Below, piece after piece: positions 47,407 through 55,928 of a stretch of DNA of 64,000 bases (within the stretch, counting starts at the first letter, position 1; each line of letters opens with the position of its first letter). A program made the translations under genes and the position numbers. The DNA is from Nostoc sp. HK-01 (GTDB taxonomy: Bacteria > Cyanobacteriota > Cyanobacteriia > Cyanobacteriales > Nostocaceae). The notes under the pieces are model-generated. The model worked only from the letters and a program-made list of their open reading frames with translations, was not told the origin of the DNA and ran no database searches. The DNA is taken from assembly GCA_003990705.1 (NCBI GenBank), contig AP018318.1, positions 4,157,501 through 4,221,500 on the forward strand, written 5' to 3'.

Positions 47407-47808
47407 TTAGCCAGATCGCTTCACAAGGAATGGAGAATCGACATCTAAAAGCCAATTCTCATCAATAAATTCTAGATTTTCATCATAAACAAGAACTAAT
47501 TCACCAAGTTTCTGAGCATTGCTACTTGCAGTTTTCCTATTATCAACAGCATCAGCTATGAGCAAAAACTTTAGTTGTAAAAAACGTTCTTTATGAGTAA
47601 TGCCTATTGAACTGCTAACTAATTCGACTTTTAGGGTACGAGGTAACGTAATTTTCTCATAATATTCATCTTGTTCATCCCAATAGCCACACACTTGATA
47701 ATCACACCAGTCAAGATGTTCTTGAACAAGAAGATTAGCATCTAAATTTTGTAATATTTCAGTTAAATCTTGCCAAACTTGATGATTTTTTAATTCGAGC
47801 CTTGTCAT
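47407..47808 (-). CDS. Hypothetical protein, second of a two-gene unit
   Basis: A 133-residue acidic soluble protein (MTRLELKNHQVWQDLTEILQ..., with a DWCDYQVCGYWDEQDEYYE patch). No family recognised. It starts 12 bp after the 102-residue gene, so the two are co-transcribed. The size, acidity and order would fit an immunity protein of a toxin-immunity pair; this is speculation. Confidence 0.6.
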   Translation of the reverse strand: MTRLELKNHQVWQDLTEILQNLDANLLVQEHLDWCDYQVCGYWDEQDEYYEKITLPRTLKVELVSSSIGITHKERFLQLKFLLIADAVDNRKTASSNAQKLGELVLVYDENLEFIDENWLLDVDSPFLVKRSG

Positions 47809-47820
47809 AGTTATGTGGGT

Positions 47821-48129
47821 TTAATGTTCTGTTACCAAACCAGGGAAGTGCAATATACCATCAATGAATTTTGCATGAAATCGGCGGTCGCCACCTTTAC
47901 CTAAGACTTTCGATTTCAAATCGTAACCAGATTCTTGGGAAGCCACCAACCCAAGATTACCGCGAGGAGGTACAAGCCCTTTCTCAATGGCTTTTAAATG
48001 TTTCCCCTTCTGATCGTATTTTAATCCCAGCTTTATTTGTTCGCTGCCAAATGAAACTAGCAGACCACTGATTGAAAGATATACGCTATCAGGTTGAATA
48101 TCTGCCCAATTATTGGGTAAAGCTTCCAT
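47821..48129 (-). CDS. Hypothetical protein, possible toxin-like domain
   Basis: A 102-residue protein with a basic C-terminal half (GYDLKSKVLGKGGDRRFHAKFIDGILHFPGL) containing clustered Lys/Arg/His residues reminiscent of small nuclease toxin domains, but no known family is identified. It has its own ATG with no secretion signal. It pairs with the following 133-residue gene. Confidence 0.55.
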   Translation of the reverse strand: MEALPNNWADIQPDSVYLSISGLLVSFGSEQIKLGLKYDQKGKHLKAIEKGLVPPRGNLGLVASQESGYDLKSKVLGKGGDRRFHAKFIDGILHFPGLVTEH

Positions 48130-48263
48130 TAAATTAATACTTATATAGTAGAAGCATAATTTATTTAAGTAAAATACCTAACAACATTTTTTAAATTAAC
48201 GTGCGCCTCCGTTGGAGACTCACGTTGGTTAAAGCAATAAATCACACAAGCTAGGAAAGAATT

Positions 48264-48518
48264 TCAATACTCTTGTGTTTGATCGCGTTCCTGCTTTTCT
48301 GCTTCCAGAATCGCTAATAAAAGAGCTTCCTCCTGAATTTCAAACTCTTCTTCAGCAATTTCTCCCATATCAAAAGCAAGTTGGAGTGCAAGAAGCTGCT
48401 TGCTGAGATTTTCTTTATCATCAATTTCAGTACTTGCTTGTTCTAAAATTTTTTCCCCAAGCCACGTTACCCCCATTAATGGGCCGGTAATCGGTAACAG
48501 TAAGAAGCGCAGAACCAT
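48264..48518 (-). CDS. gvpG: Gas vesicle protein GvpG
   Basis: An 84-residue protein with the family's amphipathic N terminus MVLRFLLLPITGPLMGVTWLGEKILEQA and an acidic helical C terminus rich in Glu. GvpG is an accessory protein thought to help nucleate gas vesicle assembly with GvpF/L. Unusually it lies on the minus strand, divergent from gvpN and separated from it by about 210 bp that must contain both promoters. Confidence 0.9.
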   Translation of the reverse strand: MVLRFLLLPITGPLMGVTWLGEKILEQASTEIDDKENLSKQLLALQLAFDMGEIAEEEFEIQEEALLLAILEAEKQERDQTQEY

Positions 48519-48731
48519 ATTACTTTATACTCGTGTGAATTTATGAAAGCTGTCCTCGCAAGACCGTAATCATGCTGATGACATAGATATTAAACATTAC
48601 TAGTCTTGTGTTGATGCCAAAATGTGTTGGATTTGAGTCCAGTTAAGGCTTATTGACATCCGTATTTTATATATTCAGATGTACAAAAAATTACTTTTAC
48701 AAAAAATTCCTATTGAGGAGGTACTTAGAGC

Positions 48732-49904
48732 TTGACAACAGTATTAAATGCATCTCCCCAGCGATTTGTCAATACCCCTGCTATTCAACGCGTCGCTCAA
48801 CGTGCTTTGCGCTATTTACAGTCAGGTTTTTCAGTACATTTACGTGGTGCAGCCGGAGTCGGAAAAACTACTCTGGCAATGCATCTAGCTGATTTGCTCA
48901 ACCAGCCTATCATCCTCTTATTTGGAGATGATGAGTTTAAAACCTCAGACTTGATTGGTAATCAATTAGGTTATACCCGCAAAAAGGTTGTTGATAACTT
49001 CATCCACAGCGTTGTTAAAGTTGAGGATGAACTGCGACAACATTGGGTTGATGCACGATTAACCCTAGCTTGTAAAGAAGGATTTACGCTGGTTTATGAC
49101 GAATTCAATCGATCGCACCCGGAGGTAAATAACGTTTTACTCTCCGTACTTGAGGAAAGGTTGTTAGTATTGCCAACAAACCAACATCGAGCCGAGTATA
49201 TCCGGGTTCATCCTCAGTTTCGGGCAATCTTAACATCGAATCCTCAAGAGTATTGTGGAGTCCATGCAACTCAGGATGCTTTGATGGATCGTGTGATTAC
49301 CATCGATATGCCTCCACCTGATGAACTCACTCAGCAGGAGATTGTAGTTCATAAAACAGGCATAGATTCTGAGAAAGCAGACAAAATCGTGCGCTTGGTG
49401 CGGATGTTTTGGAGTCGCTCTGCCTCTGGACAAGGCGGTGGGTTACGTTCCTGTCTGATGATTGCTAGAATCTGCCACGAGCATGAAATTTCCGTAAACT
49501 TTGAAGAGCCTAACTTCCAAGATATTTGTGCCGATATCCTGCTTTCTCGCACGAATCAACCTCGTATGGAAGCAACTCGGCTACTGGAAGAGGTTTTGCG
49601 TGAATTGTATCATAGTACAAATACTCAATCTCAGCCGGCAGAAGAGATAATACCAGACAGTCAAAATCAGATTGTATTGGCACAACGAGTACCTTACGAG
49701 CATGAAGTCTACAACTACCTATGCAAATCTCCAGGAAGGCGTTTCTCTGATTTGGCATCAGAATTAGGCATTGATCGCAGTCAAATTGTAGCTGCACTCA
49801 AGTCTCTCAGAGAGCAAGGAGTATTATTGCAAATGCAAGGCACTGAACTGCCGAACATATCACAGACAGTGGCTTTTGATTCTGGCCATTTAATAAATAA
49901 ATGA
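48732..49904 (+). CDS. gvpN: Gas vesicle AAA+ ATPase GvpN with C-terminal winged-helix-like domain
   Basis: A 390-residue MoxR-type AAA+ ATPase that promotes gas vesicle enlargement. P-loop GAAGVGKTT (39-47), Walker B-like LVYDEFNRS, sensor AILTSNP. The usual GvpN ends near residue 300; here about 85 residues follow, with a helix-turn-helix-like domain ([20 protein letters not shown], then [16 protein letters not shown]). The start is TTG with a strong GAGGAGG ribosome site, and MTTVL matches homologues. Its stop overlaps the next ATG (ATGA). Confidence 0.95.
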   Translation: MTTVLNASPQRFVNTPAIQRVAQRALRYLQSGFSVHLRGAAGVGKTTLAMHLADLLNQPIILLFGDDEFKTSDLIGNQLGYTRKKVVDNFIHSVVKVEDELRQHWVDARLTLACKEGFTLVYDEFNRSHPEVNNVLLSVLEERLLVLPTNQHRAEYIRVHPQFRAILTSNPQEYCGVHATQDALMDRVITIDMPPPDELTQQEIVVHKTGIDSEKADKIVRLVRMFWSRSASGQGGGLRSCLMIARICHEHEISVNFEEPNFQDICADILLSRTNQPRMEATRLLEEVLRELYHSTNTQSQPAEEIIPDSQNQIVLAQRVPYEHEVYNYLCKSPGRRFSDLASELGIDRSQIVAALKSLREQGVLLQMQGTELPNISQTVAFDSGHLINK

Positions 49905-50248
49905 GTACTAATACTAATCGGGGAGTTATCACAGCAACTCAAGGTTCTACCTTGGCAGATATTCTCGAACGGGTTCTAGATAAAGGCATTGTGATTGCCG
50001 GAGATATTTCTGTTTCCGTCGGCTCGACAGAACTGCTCAACATCCGAATTCGTTTGTTGATTTCTTCTGTTGATAAAGCCAAAGAGATTGGAATTAACTG
50101 GTGGGAGAGCGACCCCTATCTTAATAGTCAAGCTCGTTCCTTATTAACAACTAATCAACAACTTCAAGAGCGTGTTGCCAGTCTAGAAACAGAACTGCGA
50201 TCGCTCAAAGCACTCAATCCTATTAATCATCAGAATGCAGGCGATTAG
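49901..50248 (+). CDS. gvpJ: Gas vesicle protein GvpJ (GvpA family)
   Basis: A 115-residue GvpA-family protein: [52 protein letters not shown] is the conserved fold, followed by a coiled-coil extension that GvpA lacks. GvpJ is a minor component thought to seed the vesicle tip. It overlaps gvpN (4 bp) and gvpK (14 bp). Confidence 0.92.
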   Translation: MSTNTNRGVITATQGSTLADILERVLDKGIVIAGDISVSVGSTELLNIRIRLLISSVDKAKEIGINWWESDPYLNSQARSLLTTNQQLQERVASLETELRSLKALNPINHQNAGD

Positions 50249-50669
50249 CAAATCAAAAAATTCGGATTCCGGTTTAGCACCGTTGTTATTGACGGTTGTT
50301 GAACTGATACGCCAACTCATGGAAGCTCAGGTGATTCGGCGCATGGATGCTGGCAACCTCAGCGACTCTGAGTTAGATCGAGCTGCCGAAAGCCTGCAAC
50401 AGCTTGAACAACAGGTTATTAAGCTTTGCGAGGTATTTGATATTGACCCAGCCGATCTAAATATTAACTTGGGTGAAATGGGAACTTTACTTCCCCAATC
50501 TGGAGGATACTACCCCGGTGAAACCTCTAGCCAACCCTCTATTCTAGAACTCCTCGATCGCCTATTAAATACGGGTGTGGTAGTTGAAGGTGACTTGGAC
50601 TTAGGACTGGCTCAATTAAACTTAGTTCACGCCAAGTTAAGATTAGTACTCACCTCTAAACCCCTGTAA
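50235..50669 (+). CDS. gvpK: Gas vesicle protein GvpK
   Basis: A 144-residue GvpK: GLAPLLLTVVELIRQLMEAQVIRRMDAG, the DPADLNINLGEMGTLLP motif, and a C-terminal GvpA-like stretch (ILELLDRLLNTGVVVEGDLDLGLAQLNLVHAKLRLVL) that is normal for cyanobacterial GvpK. Essential minor assembly protein in other systems. Translationally coupled to gvpJ. Confidence 0.93.
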   Translation: MQAISKSKNSDSGLAPLLLTVVELIRQLMEAQVIRRMDAGNLSDSELDRAAESLQQLEQQVIKLCEVFDIDPADLNINLGEMGTLLPQSGGYYPGETSSQPSILELLDRLLNTGVVVEGDLDLGLAQLNLVHAKLRLVLTSKPL

Positions 50670-50705
50670 ATTTTTTATCTACATTCTTATTGGTAAGACA
50701 TTGTT

Positions 50706-51476
50706 ATGAGTTATGGCTTTTACATTTATGGAATTTTGACCTTGCCTGCTCCGCAAGATTTAAATTTAGAAGGGTTAGATCGGCAACCCGTACAAATTAA
50801 AATTTTGGATGATTTTGCAGTCATCTACTCCGAAGCACAGCAAGAGCGTTATTTAGCAAGCCGTCGTAATCTGCTAAGTCATGAGAAAGTCCTTGAGGAC
50901 ATTATGCAAGCAGGCGATGTCTACGACGGGCTAGGCCAACGCAATTTACTGCCCGTGCAATTTGGACTTTTGGTTGCAAGCTGGGAAACGTTTTCAGAGC
51001 AATTAATTCGTCCTCATCAAGAAGAATTGACGCAATTGCTAGCAAAGTTATCAGGTCGCCGAGAAGTTAGTGTCAAAGTTTTTTGGAATACCGAGGCAGA
51101 AATTCAGGGATTGTTAGCAGAACACCCAAATCTCAAAACCGAAAGGGATAAGCTAGTCGGTCAACCTCTGAATATGGAGCAGGTAATCCAAATAGGACAA
51201 GTTATCGAACAGGGAATGAGCGATCGCAAACAAGGCATCATAAATTTATTTCAAGGCACTCTCAACTCCATTGCGATCGATGTAGTAGAAAATAGTCCCC
51301 AAATGGACACAATGATTTACAACGCAGCCTACCTAATTCCTTGGGAAGCAGAATCACAATTTAGCGAACAGGTTGAAGCACTTGATCGTCAATTTGAAGA
51401 ACGTTTGCGAATTCGCTACAACAATTTCACTGCCCCTTTTAACTTTGCTCGCCTGCGATTAGTTAGTTCTAACTAA
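50706..51476 (+). CDS. Gas vesicle protein GvpF/GvpL family
   Basis: A 256-residue GvpF/L protein with the N-terminal YGFYIYGIL strand, NLLPVQFGLLVASWE and the C-terminal LDRQFEERLRIRYNNFTAPFNFARLRL. GvpF/L proteins bind GvpA and are assembly factors. Follows gvpK by 36 bp. I leave the letter open because F and L cannot be told apart without a tree. Confidence 0.93.
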   Translation: MSYGFYIYGILTLPAPQDLNLEGLDRQPVQIKILDDFAVIYSEAQQERYLASRRNLLSHEKVLEDIMQAGDVYDGLGQRNLLPVQFGLLVASWETFSEQLIRPHQEELTQLLAKLSGRREVSVKVFWNTEAEIQGLLAEHPNLKTERDKLVGQPLNMEQVIQIGQVIEQGMSDRKQGIINLFQGTLNSIAIDVVENSPQMDTMIYNAAYLIPWEAESQFSEQVEALDRQFEERLRIRYNNFTAPFNFARLRLVSSN

Positions 51477-51649
51477 ACAGCAATAAAAATGGAAAATCAA
51501 AAATTATTAGACTTCTTGCAAAAGTGCTAATTTCAAATTGTCTCTCGGCACCTTTGCGTGAGATAAAAATATTTATGTAAGAAGCCTATTGAAACTTTTA
51601 ATTGTTTTGAAAATTAAATTTTTCTTTGCCTTTTATTTAACTAAAATTA

Positions 51650-53473
51650 ATGGACGACATATTTAAAGGATTTGAACAGCTATTAGAAATTGCCAAAGCT
51701 TTAGAAGAAAAAGTAGAGAAAGGCGAGTTAAAAACTTCTATTCAAATTCGCTCTCCTAATCTTAGTAGTATTCCCCGACAAGGCAATATTCCCAGAACAA
51801 ATAATTCCAGCCGAGTCAGATCCAATTCCACCGTTGGTACTACACCAATGGATGATGCTGATGTTACTCCCCCATCAGCTAAGACAAACTCAAAAACTTC
51901 TTGGCAAGATGTCGGCGGCTTGGGTGATGTTCTCAAGGAAATCAGAGAGTTAGTTGAAATTCCCCTAAAACGTCCAGATTTATTGGCGAAATTAGGGTTA
52001 GAGCCTCCGCGTGGGGTTTTGCTAGTTGGCCCGCCCGGTACGGGAAAAACTTTAACAGCTCGTGTTTTGGCGGAAGAGTTAGAGTTAAACTACATTGCCA
52101 TCAATGGCCCAGAGGTGATGAGCAAGTATTACGGGGAAGCAGAAGCTCGTTTACGAAGCATTTTTGAGAAAGCAACTCGTTCTGCTCCCTGTCTGATATT
52201 TATTGATGAAATTGACAGCCTTGCCCCAGATCGCAGCCAAGTAGAAGGTGAAGTTGAAAAAAGACTAGTGGCGCAGTTGCTTGGGTTAATGGATGGATTT
52301 GCCAAAACTGAGGGCGTACTGGTATTAGCGGCAACAAATCGTCCTGATTATCTCGATCCGGCACTGCGTCGTCCGGGACGCTTCGATCGCGAAGTTCATT
52401 TTCGCGTTCCTGATCGCAATGGACGATTGGAAATTCTCACAATTTTGACAAGTGCCATGCCCTTGGAGACTGCGGTTGATTTAGGAGCGATCGCCGATTT
52501 GGCTGTTGGTTTTGTTGGTGCCGATATCAAAGCTCTTTGTCAAAAAGCAGCCTACATTGCCCTGCGTCGTCAAGTCCCCTCACTCAACAGTCCCATTCCT
52601 GAGAACATGACTATCATGCAGCAGGATTTTCTCGAAGCAATTAAGGAGATAAAACCCTCAGTTCTCAGGTCTGTAGCAGTTGAAGCACCAAATGTAAGTT
52701 GGGATGACATTGGTGGTTTGGATGATGTGAAACAAAAACTTCAAGAATCTGTAGAGGGCGCACTTCTCTATCCCGAACTATACGAGCAAACCAAAGCCAA
52801 GCCTCCCCGTGGGATTTTGTTGTGGGGGCCGCCGGGAACAGGAAAAACCTTACTGGCAAAAGCGATCGCTTCCCAAGCAAGAGCCAACTTTATTGCTGTG
52901 AATGGCCCGGAATTACTCAGCCGATGGGTAGGAGCCGCAGAACAAGCAGTCAGAGAACTCTTTAGCAAAGCTCGACAAGCAGCACCTTGCGTTGTGTTTG
53001 TAGATGAAATTGATACCCTGGCACCAGCACGGGGACGATTCAGTGGTGATTCTGGAGTTAGCGATCGCGTTGTCGGTCAACTGCTCACCGAATTGGATGG
53101 GTTGCATGAATGCCCGAAAGTACTGTTAGTAGGAGCAACCAATCGTCCAGAAACCCTCGATCCGGCCTTACTCAGAGCCGGAAGATTAGACTTACAAATC
53201 AAAATCGATCTGCCAGATCGAGCCAGTCGATTAGCAATTTTACAAGTTCACAATCTAGATCGTCCTCTGGTTGATGTCGATTTAGAAACCTGGGCAACAG
53301 TTACCGAAGGTTGGAATGGCGCAGACTTGGCTTTATTGAGCAATCAAGCTGCTTTAAGCGCAATTCGTCGATATCGCGCCCAGGGATTAAGCGACTCCAG
53401 CCTGATTCAGATTACAAATGATGATTTTCAAGTTACATATCAGATGCTTGCTAATCAGCATCAATCTGAATAA
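51650..53473 (+). CDS. CDC48/VCP-like double AAA ATPase within gvp cluster
   Basis: A 607-residue protein. The N-terminal helix and a disordered Ser/Pro-rich linker (1-80) replace the usual CDC48 N domain. AAA domain 1 has Walker A GPPGTGKT at 127-134, Walker B LIFIDEID and the arginine-finger region RRPGRFDR. AAA domain 2 has GPPGTGKT at 393-400, VVFVDEID and LRAGRLD. Such tandem AAA unfoldases act as hexamers on protein complexes. It lies between two gvpF/L genes on the same strand, so it probably serves gas vesicle assembly or disassembly; most cyanobacterial gvp clusters I know of lack it. Confidence 0.88.
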   Translation: MDDIFKGFEQLLEIAKALEEKVEKGELKTSIQIRSPNLSSIPRQGNIPRTNNSSRVRSNSTVGTTPMDDADVTPPSAKTNSKTSWQDVGGLGDVLKEIRELVEIPLKRPDLLAKLGLEPPRGVLLVGPPGTGKTLTARVLAEELELNYIAINGPEVMSKYYGEAEARLRSIFEKATRSAPCLIFIDEIDSLAPDRSQVEGEVEKRLVAQLLGLMDGFAKTEGVLVLAATNRPDYLDPALRRPGRFDREVHFRVPDRNGRLEILTILTSAMPLETAVDLGAIADLAVGFVGADIKALCQKAAYIALRRQVPSLNSPIPENMTIMQQDFLEAIKEIKPSVLRSVAVEAPNVSWDDIGGLDDVKQKLQESVEGALLYPELYEQTKAKPPRGILLWGPPGTGKTLLAKAIASQARANFIAVNGPELLSRWVGAAEQAVRELFSKARQAAPCVVFVDEIDTLAPARGRFSGDSGVSDRVVGQLLTELDGLHECPKVLLVGATNRPETLDPALLRAGRLDLQIKIDLPDRASRLAILQVHNLDRPLVDVDLETWATVTEGWNGADLALLSNQAALSAIRRYRAQGLSDSSLIQITNDDFQVTYQMLANQHQSE

Positions 53474-53474
53474 A

Positions 53475-53498
53475 AGGGTGTAGGGTGTGGGGTGTAGG
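53475..53498. repeat. Short heptamer repeat
   Basis: Three GGGTGTA/GGGTGTG heptamers follow the AAA ATPase stop, a small STRR array. The rest of this 150-bp gap shows only an AT-rich lead into the next gene. Confidence 0.6.
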
Positions 53499-53622
53499 GA
53501 AAAACCAAGGTTGTACCAATTCACTAAAATTCTGAAACAGATGTAAACTCTGAAAGCCTTGCTGCATCTTACGTTTTTTCATTACGAATGGGTAGTAATT
53601 ACTTAATAAGTATCCCAAGTTT

Positions 53623-54312
53623 ATGTCAATATACGCCTATGCTCTTCTAGTACCGATCGCATCACCACTTGTTCTACCTGTTGGGATGGAAAGGAATACT
53701 GAACTCGTTTACTCTTCTGGTATAGCCGCGATCGTAGAGCCGGAAATCTCACTGGAAGCATTACAAGCAACAGATGAGCGTTTACTTCAATCTGTATTAA
53801 CCCACGATCGCGTAATTCGAGAACTTTTTCAACAAACTCCCCTTCTTCCCCTACGCTTTGGGAACGGTTTTACCTCGCAAGAAAAACTGCTGAATCATCT
53901 AGAAAAGCACCAACAGCAATATCTAGAAACCCTAACTCAGCTAAGAGACAAAGTTGAGTACACTTTAAAAGCTACACCCTGTAATTTACTTGACGATTCT
54001 GACACTATTGATGCTAAAGGAAAAGCCTATCTATTAGCTAAAAAACAACGCTACCAAACACAGCAAGCATTTCAAGCACAACAATGCGAACAGTGGGAAC
54101 TCTTGAACCAGTTAATTCTCAAAACCTATACAAACGTTACCTGTGAGACTCGACAGCCAGATGTGCGACAAATTCACTTTTTAACACAGCGCAACAATTC
54201 AACGGTCAGTACAGAGCAATTTTCCCTTTGGCAAGTACAATGCTCGCACTGGCAATTGGCACTGAGTGAACCTCTGCCACCCTATCATTTTCTCAAAAAT
54301 ACTCTCGGATAA
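53623..54312 (+). CDS. Second gas vesicle GvpF/GvpL family protein
   Basis: A 229-residue GvpF/L-family protein, shorter and divergent from the first copy. The core LTHDRVIRELFQQTPLLPLRFGNGFTSQEKLLNHLEKHQQQYLETL is typical; the C-terminal half is less conserved. It may correspond to what is named GvpW in other cyanobacteria, which is also GvpF/L-like. Located between the CDC48-like gene and gvpA. Confidence 0.85.
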   Translation: MSIYAYALLVPIASPLVLPVGMERNTELVYSSGIAAIVEPEISLEALQATDERLLQSVLTHDRVIRELFQQTPLLPLRFGNGFTSQEKLLNHLEKHQQQYLETLTQLRDKVEYTLKATPCNLLDDSDTIDAKGKAYLLAKKQRYQTQQAFQAQQCEQWELLNQLILKTYTNVTCETRQPDVRQIHFLTQRNNSTVSTEQFSLWQVQCSHWQLALSEPLPPYHFLKNTLG

Positions 54313-54553
54313 ATTCATAAAAAATAATATTTAAAGCTTGTCAAGAAAAAATAAAGACTAGATGATTTTTTCTTTTATTTTTGTTGTCTAAAAAATATTG
54401 TTAACTTTTTAGTATTTTTTTATTTTCTTATATTTATCTTATATTTTTGGGAACACTAAATCCAGGAAGAATAAAACACATTGTGTAAGTTTTACCTAAT
54501 GCTCGATCAGAGCAAGATGAAACCAATAATTAGATTTATGTGAGGAAAAGAAA
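54313..54553 (+). promoter_or_regulatory. gvpA upstream region
   Basis: About 240 bp, extremely AT-rich with T runs, directly before gvpA, which needs very strong expression. I see a plausible leader and the ribosome site GTGAGGAAA just before the ATG but cannot assign a defined promoter box. Confidence 0.4.
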
Positions 54554-54775
54554 ATGGCTGTTGAAAAAGTTAACTCATCTTCAAGTCTTGCTGAAGTTAT
54601 TGACCGCATTTTAGACAAAGGAATTGTAGTTGATGCTTGGGTACGTGTTTCTTTAGTTGGTATTGAACTGCTAGCAATAGAAGCTCGGATTGTCATTGCT
54701 TCAGTTGAAACTTACTTAAGATATGCAGAAGCAGTTGGTTTAACATCTCAGGCTGCTGTTCCATCTGCTGCTTAA
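54554..54775 (+). CDS. gvpA: Gas vesicle structural protein GvpA
   Basis: A 73-residue GvpA, the rib protein that forms the vesicle wall: [63 protein letters not shown] is the canonical sequence. Only one copy is in the window, unlike the gvpAB duplications of many Nostocales, and it sits near the end of the cluster rather than the start. A hairpin follows, fitting the usual strong gvpA transcript. Confidence 0.98.
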   Translation: MAVEKVNSSSSLAEVIDRILDKGIVVDAWVRVSLVGIELLAIEARIVIASVETYLRYAEAVGLTSQAAVPSAA

Positions 54776-54790
54776 CACCACATTAAAAAA

Positions 54791-54813
54791 GGGAGTCTTT
54801 ATTTATGGCTCCC
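54791..54813 (+). terminator. Hairpin between gvpA and the GvpC-like gene
   Basis: GGGAG pairs with CTCCC 13 bases later, preceded by an A run and followed by ATTTAATGTTT. It is a weak terminator or attenuator that would let gvpA be expressed far above the downstream gene. Confidence 0.45.
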
Positions 54814-54853
54814 ATTTAATGTTTATAGTTAACCAAATAGGAGATTTCAGCTG

Positions 54854-55549
54854 ATGGCTCTCAAGAATTTGTGGGAACAAGAGCGATCGCAGCGATTACA
54901 AATAACTGCTGAACGCCGTCAACAAGTTAACCAGTGGAAACAGCTAACTCAACAAGAACTTCAGTTGCAAGCAGATTTGCTCCATCAAGAACTGAGCAGT
55001 TTTGTTAGCAGCCTTCATAACAACAGAAACTTACAACAGCAACAATTTCAACAAGAGATTGTAGAGCGGCAATTGGAAATATTGCAAATAAAAACAGATG
55101 TCTGCCAACGCCAACAAGAATACCGCCAACAGCGGGCAGCGAAGGCTCAGGCATTGTTCCAAGATTTGCAAAATTTCCGGGCAATTTTACATAAAAATGT
55201 TTGGGGCGAGCGCATTCATGAACAAGTAGTTGCCCCACCTCCTGCTAAAACAGAGAAATTAGTGGCAACAGTTCCAAAATGGGCAATGTCTCGTTCTGGA
55301 ATTAAAACCTCTGGTTTTCGTCCTGCCGTCAATACTATGACTAGGAAAGTGCCTGCGTTGAATGCAGATACTAAATCTAAAGTGCAGCAATATATTCAGC
55401 AAGCTGAAGGAGCTACTCTAATAGAAATTGAAGAAGTAATGGGCTTAAGCCGAGTGCAAACGATAGATATCCTGCGCTCTTTAATCAAGCAAGGAGTACT
55501 AGAACAACGCGATCGCCAATACTTTATTCGGCAACAAGCAATTTCTTAA
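54854..55549 (+). CDS. GvpC-like coiled-coil protein with C-terminal winged-helix-like domain
   Basis: A 231-residue protein. Residues 1-120 form a Gln/Glu/Arg-rich coiled coil with degenerate about 33-residue periodicity, ending AKAQALFQDLQNFRAILHKNVWGE, reminiscent of the end of GvpC repeats. A linker follows (120-170), then a helix-turn-helix-like domain (SKVQQYIQQAEGATLIEIEEVMG, then VQTIDILRSLIKQGVLEQ). Position right after gvpA is where gvpC normally sits. I infer a GvpC-type outer-surface protein; the repeats are too diverged for certainty. It shares its C-terminal domain type with the GvpN here. Confidence 0.7.
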   Translation: MALKNLWEQERSQRLQITAERRQQVNQWKQLTQQELQLQADLLHQELSSFVSSLHNNRNLQQQQFQQEIVERQLEILQIKTDVCQRQQEYRQQRAAKAQALFQDLQNFRAILHKNVWGERIHEQVVAPPPAKTEKLVATVPKWAMSRSGIKTSGFRPAVNTMTRKVPALNADTKSKVQQYIQQAEGATLIEIEEVMGLSRVQTIDILRSLIKQGVLEQRDRQYFIRQQAIS

Positions 55550-55928
55550 TAAACTTGATTCAAGCTGACTTTTTGTATTTACAGACTAGCAATTAGGCGA
55601 TCGTTTGTGCCTTTTTTATTCAGCAGGCATAGTACACAATCGATAAGCATTAAAGCTGGTCTATGCTTTGTATTATTCAACATTTCCATCTTTTCAAGGT
55701 CTGTATTCCAACTATATCTATACAAGCAATATTTTCAGTATATGTAATATTGTCAAAATAATATATATAATTTATTGCTAATTAGAAAAAGAGCTTAAAT
55801 TTTTGTTCGAGCTTCTGACTTTGAACTTTAAAAATATTCGGATTGGAAATAACAAGTTGGGGTAGATAGATCGAAGTTTTGAACTGTGCTATTGGCGATC
55901 GCACGATGAGGTTAATAAGCTGGATTGT
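55550..55928. other. Intergenic region between gas vesicle and phototaxis loci
   Basis: An AT-rich 380-bp gap with no gene seen. It should contain the end of the gvp transcript and the promoter of the ptx/pix operon; I see no convincing terminator or defined promoter motif. Confidence 0.5.

Noticed and set aside
50235-50669. Novel GvpK-GvpA fusion
   Set aside because: The GvpA-like C-terminal stretch is a normal part of cyanobacterial GvpK proteins.
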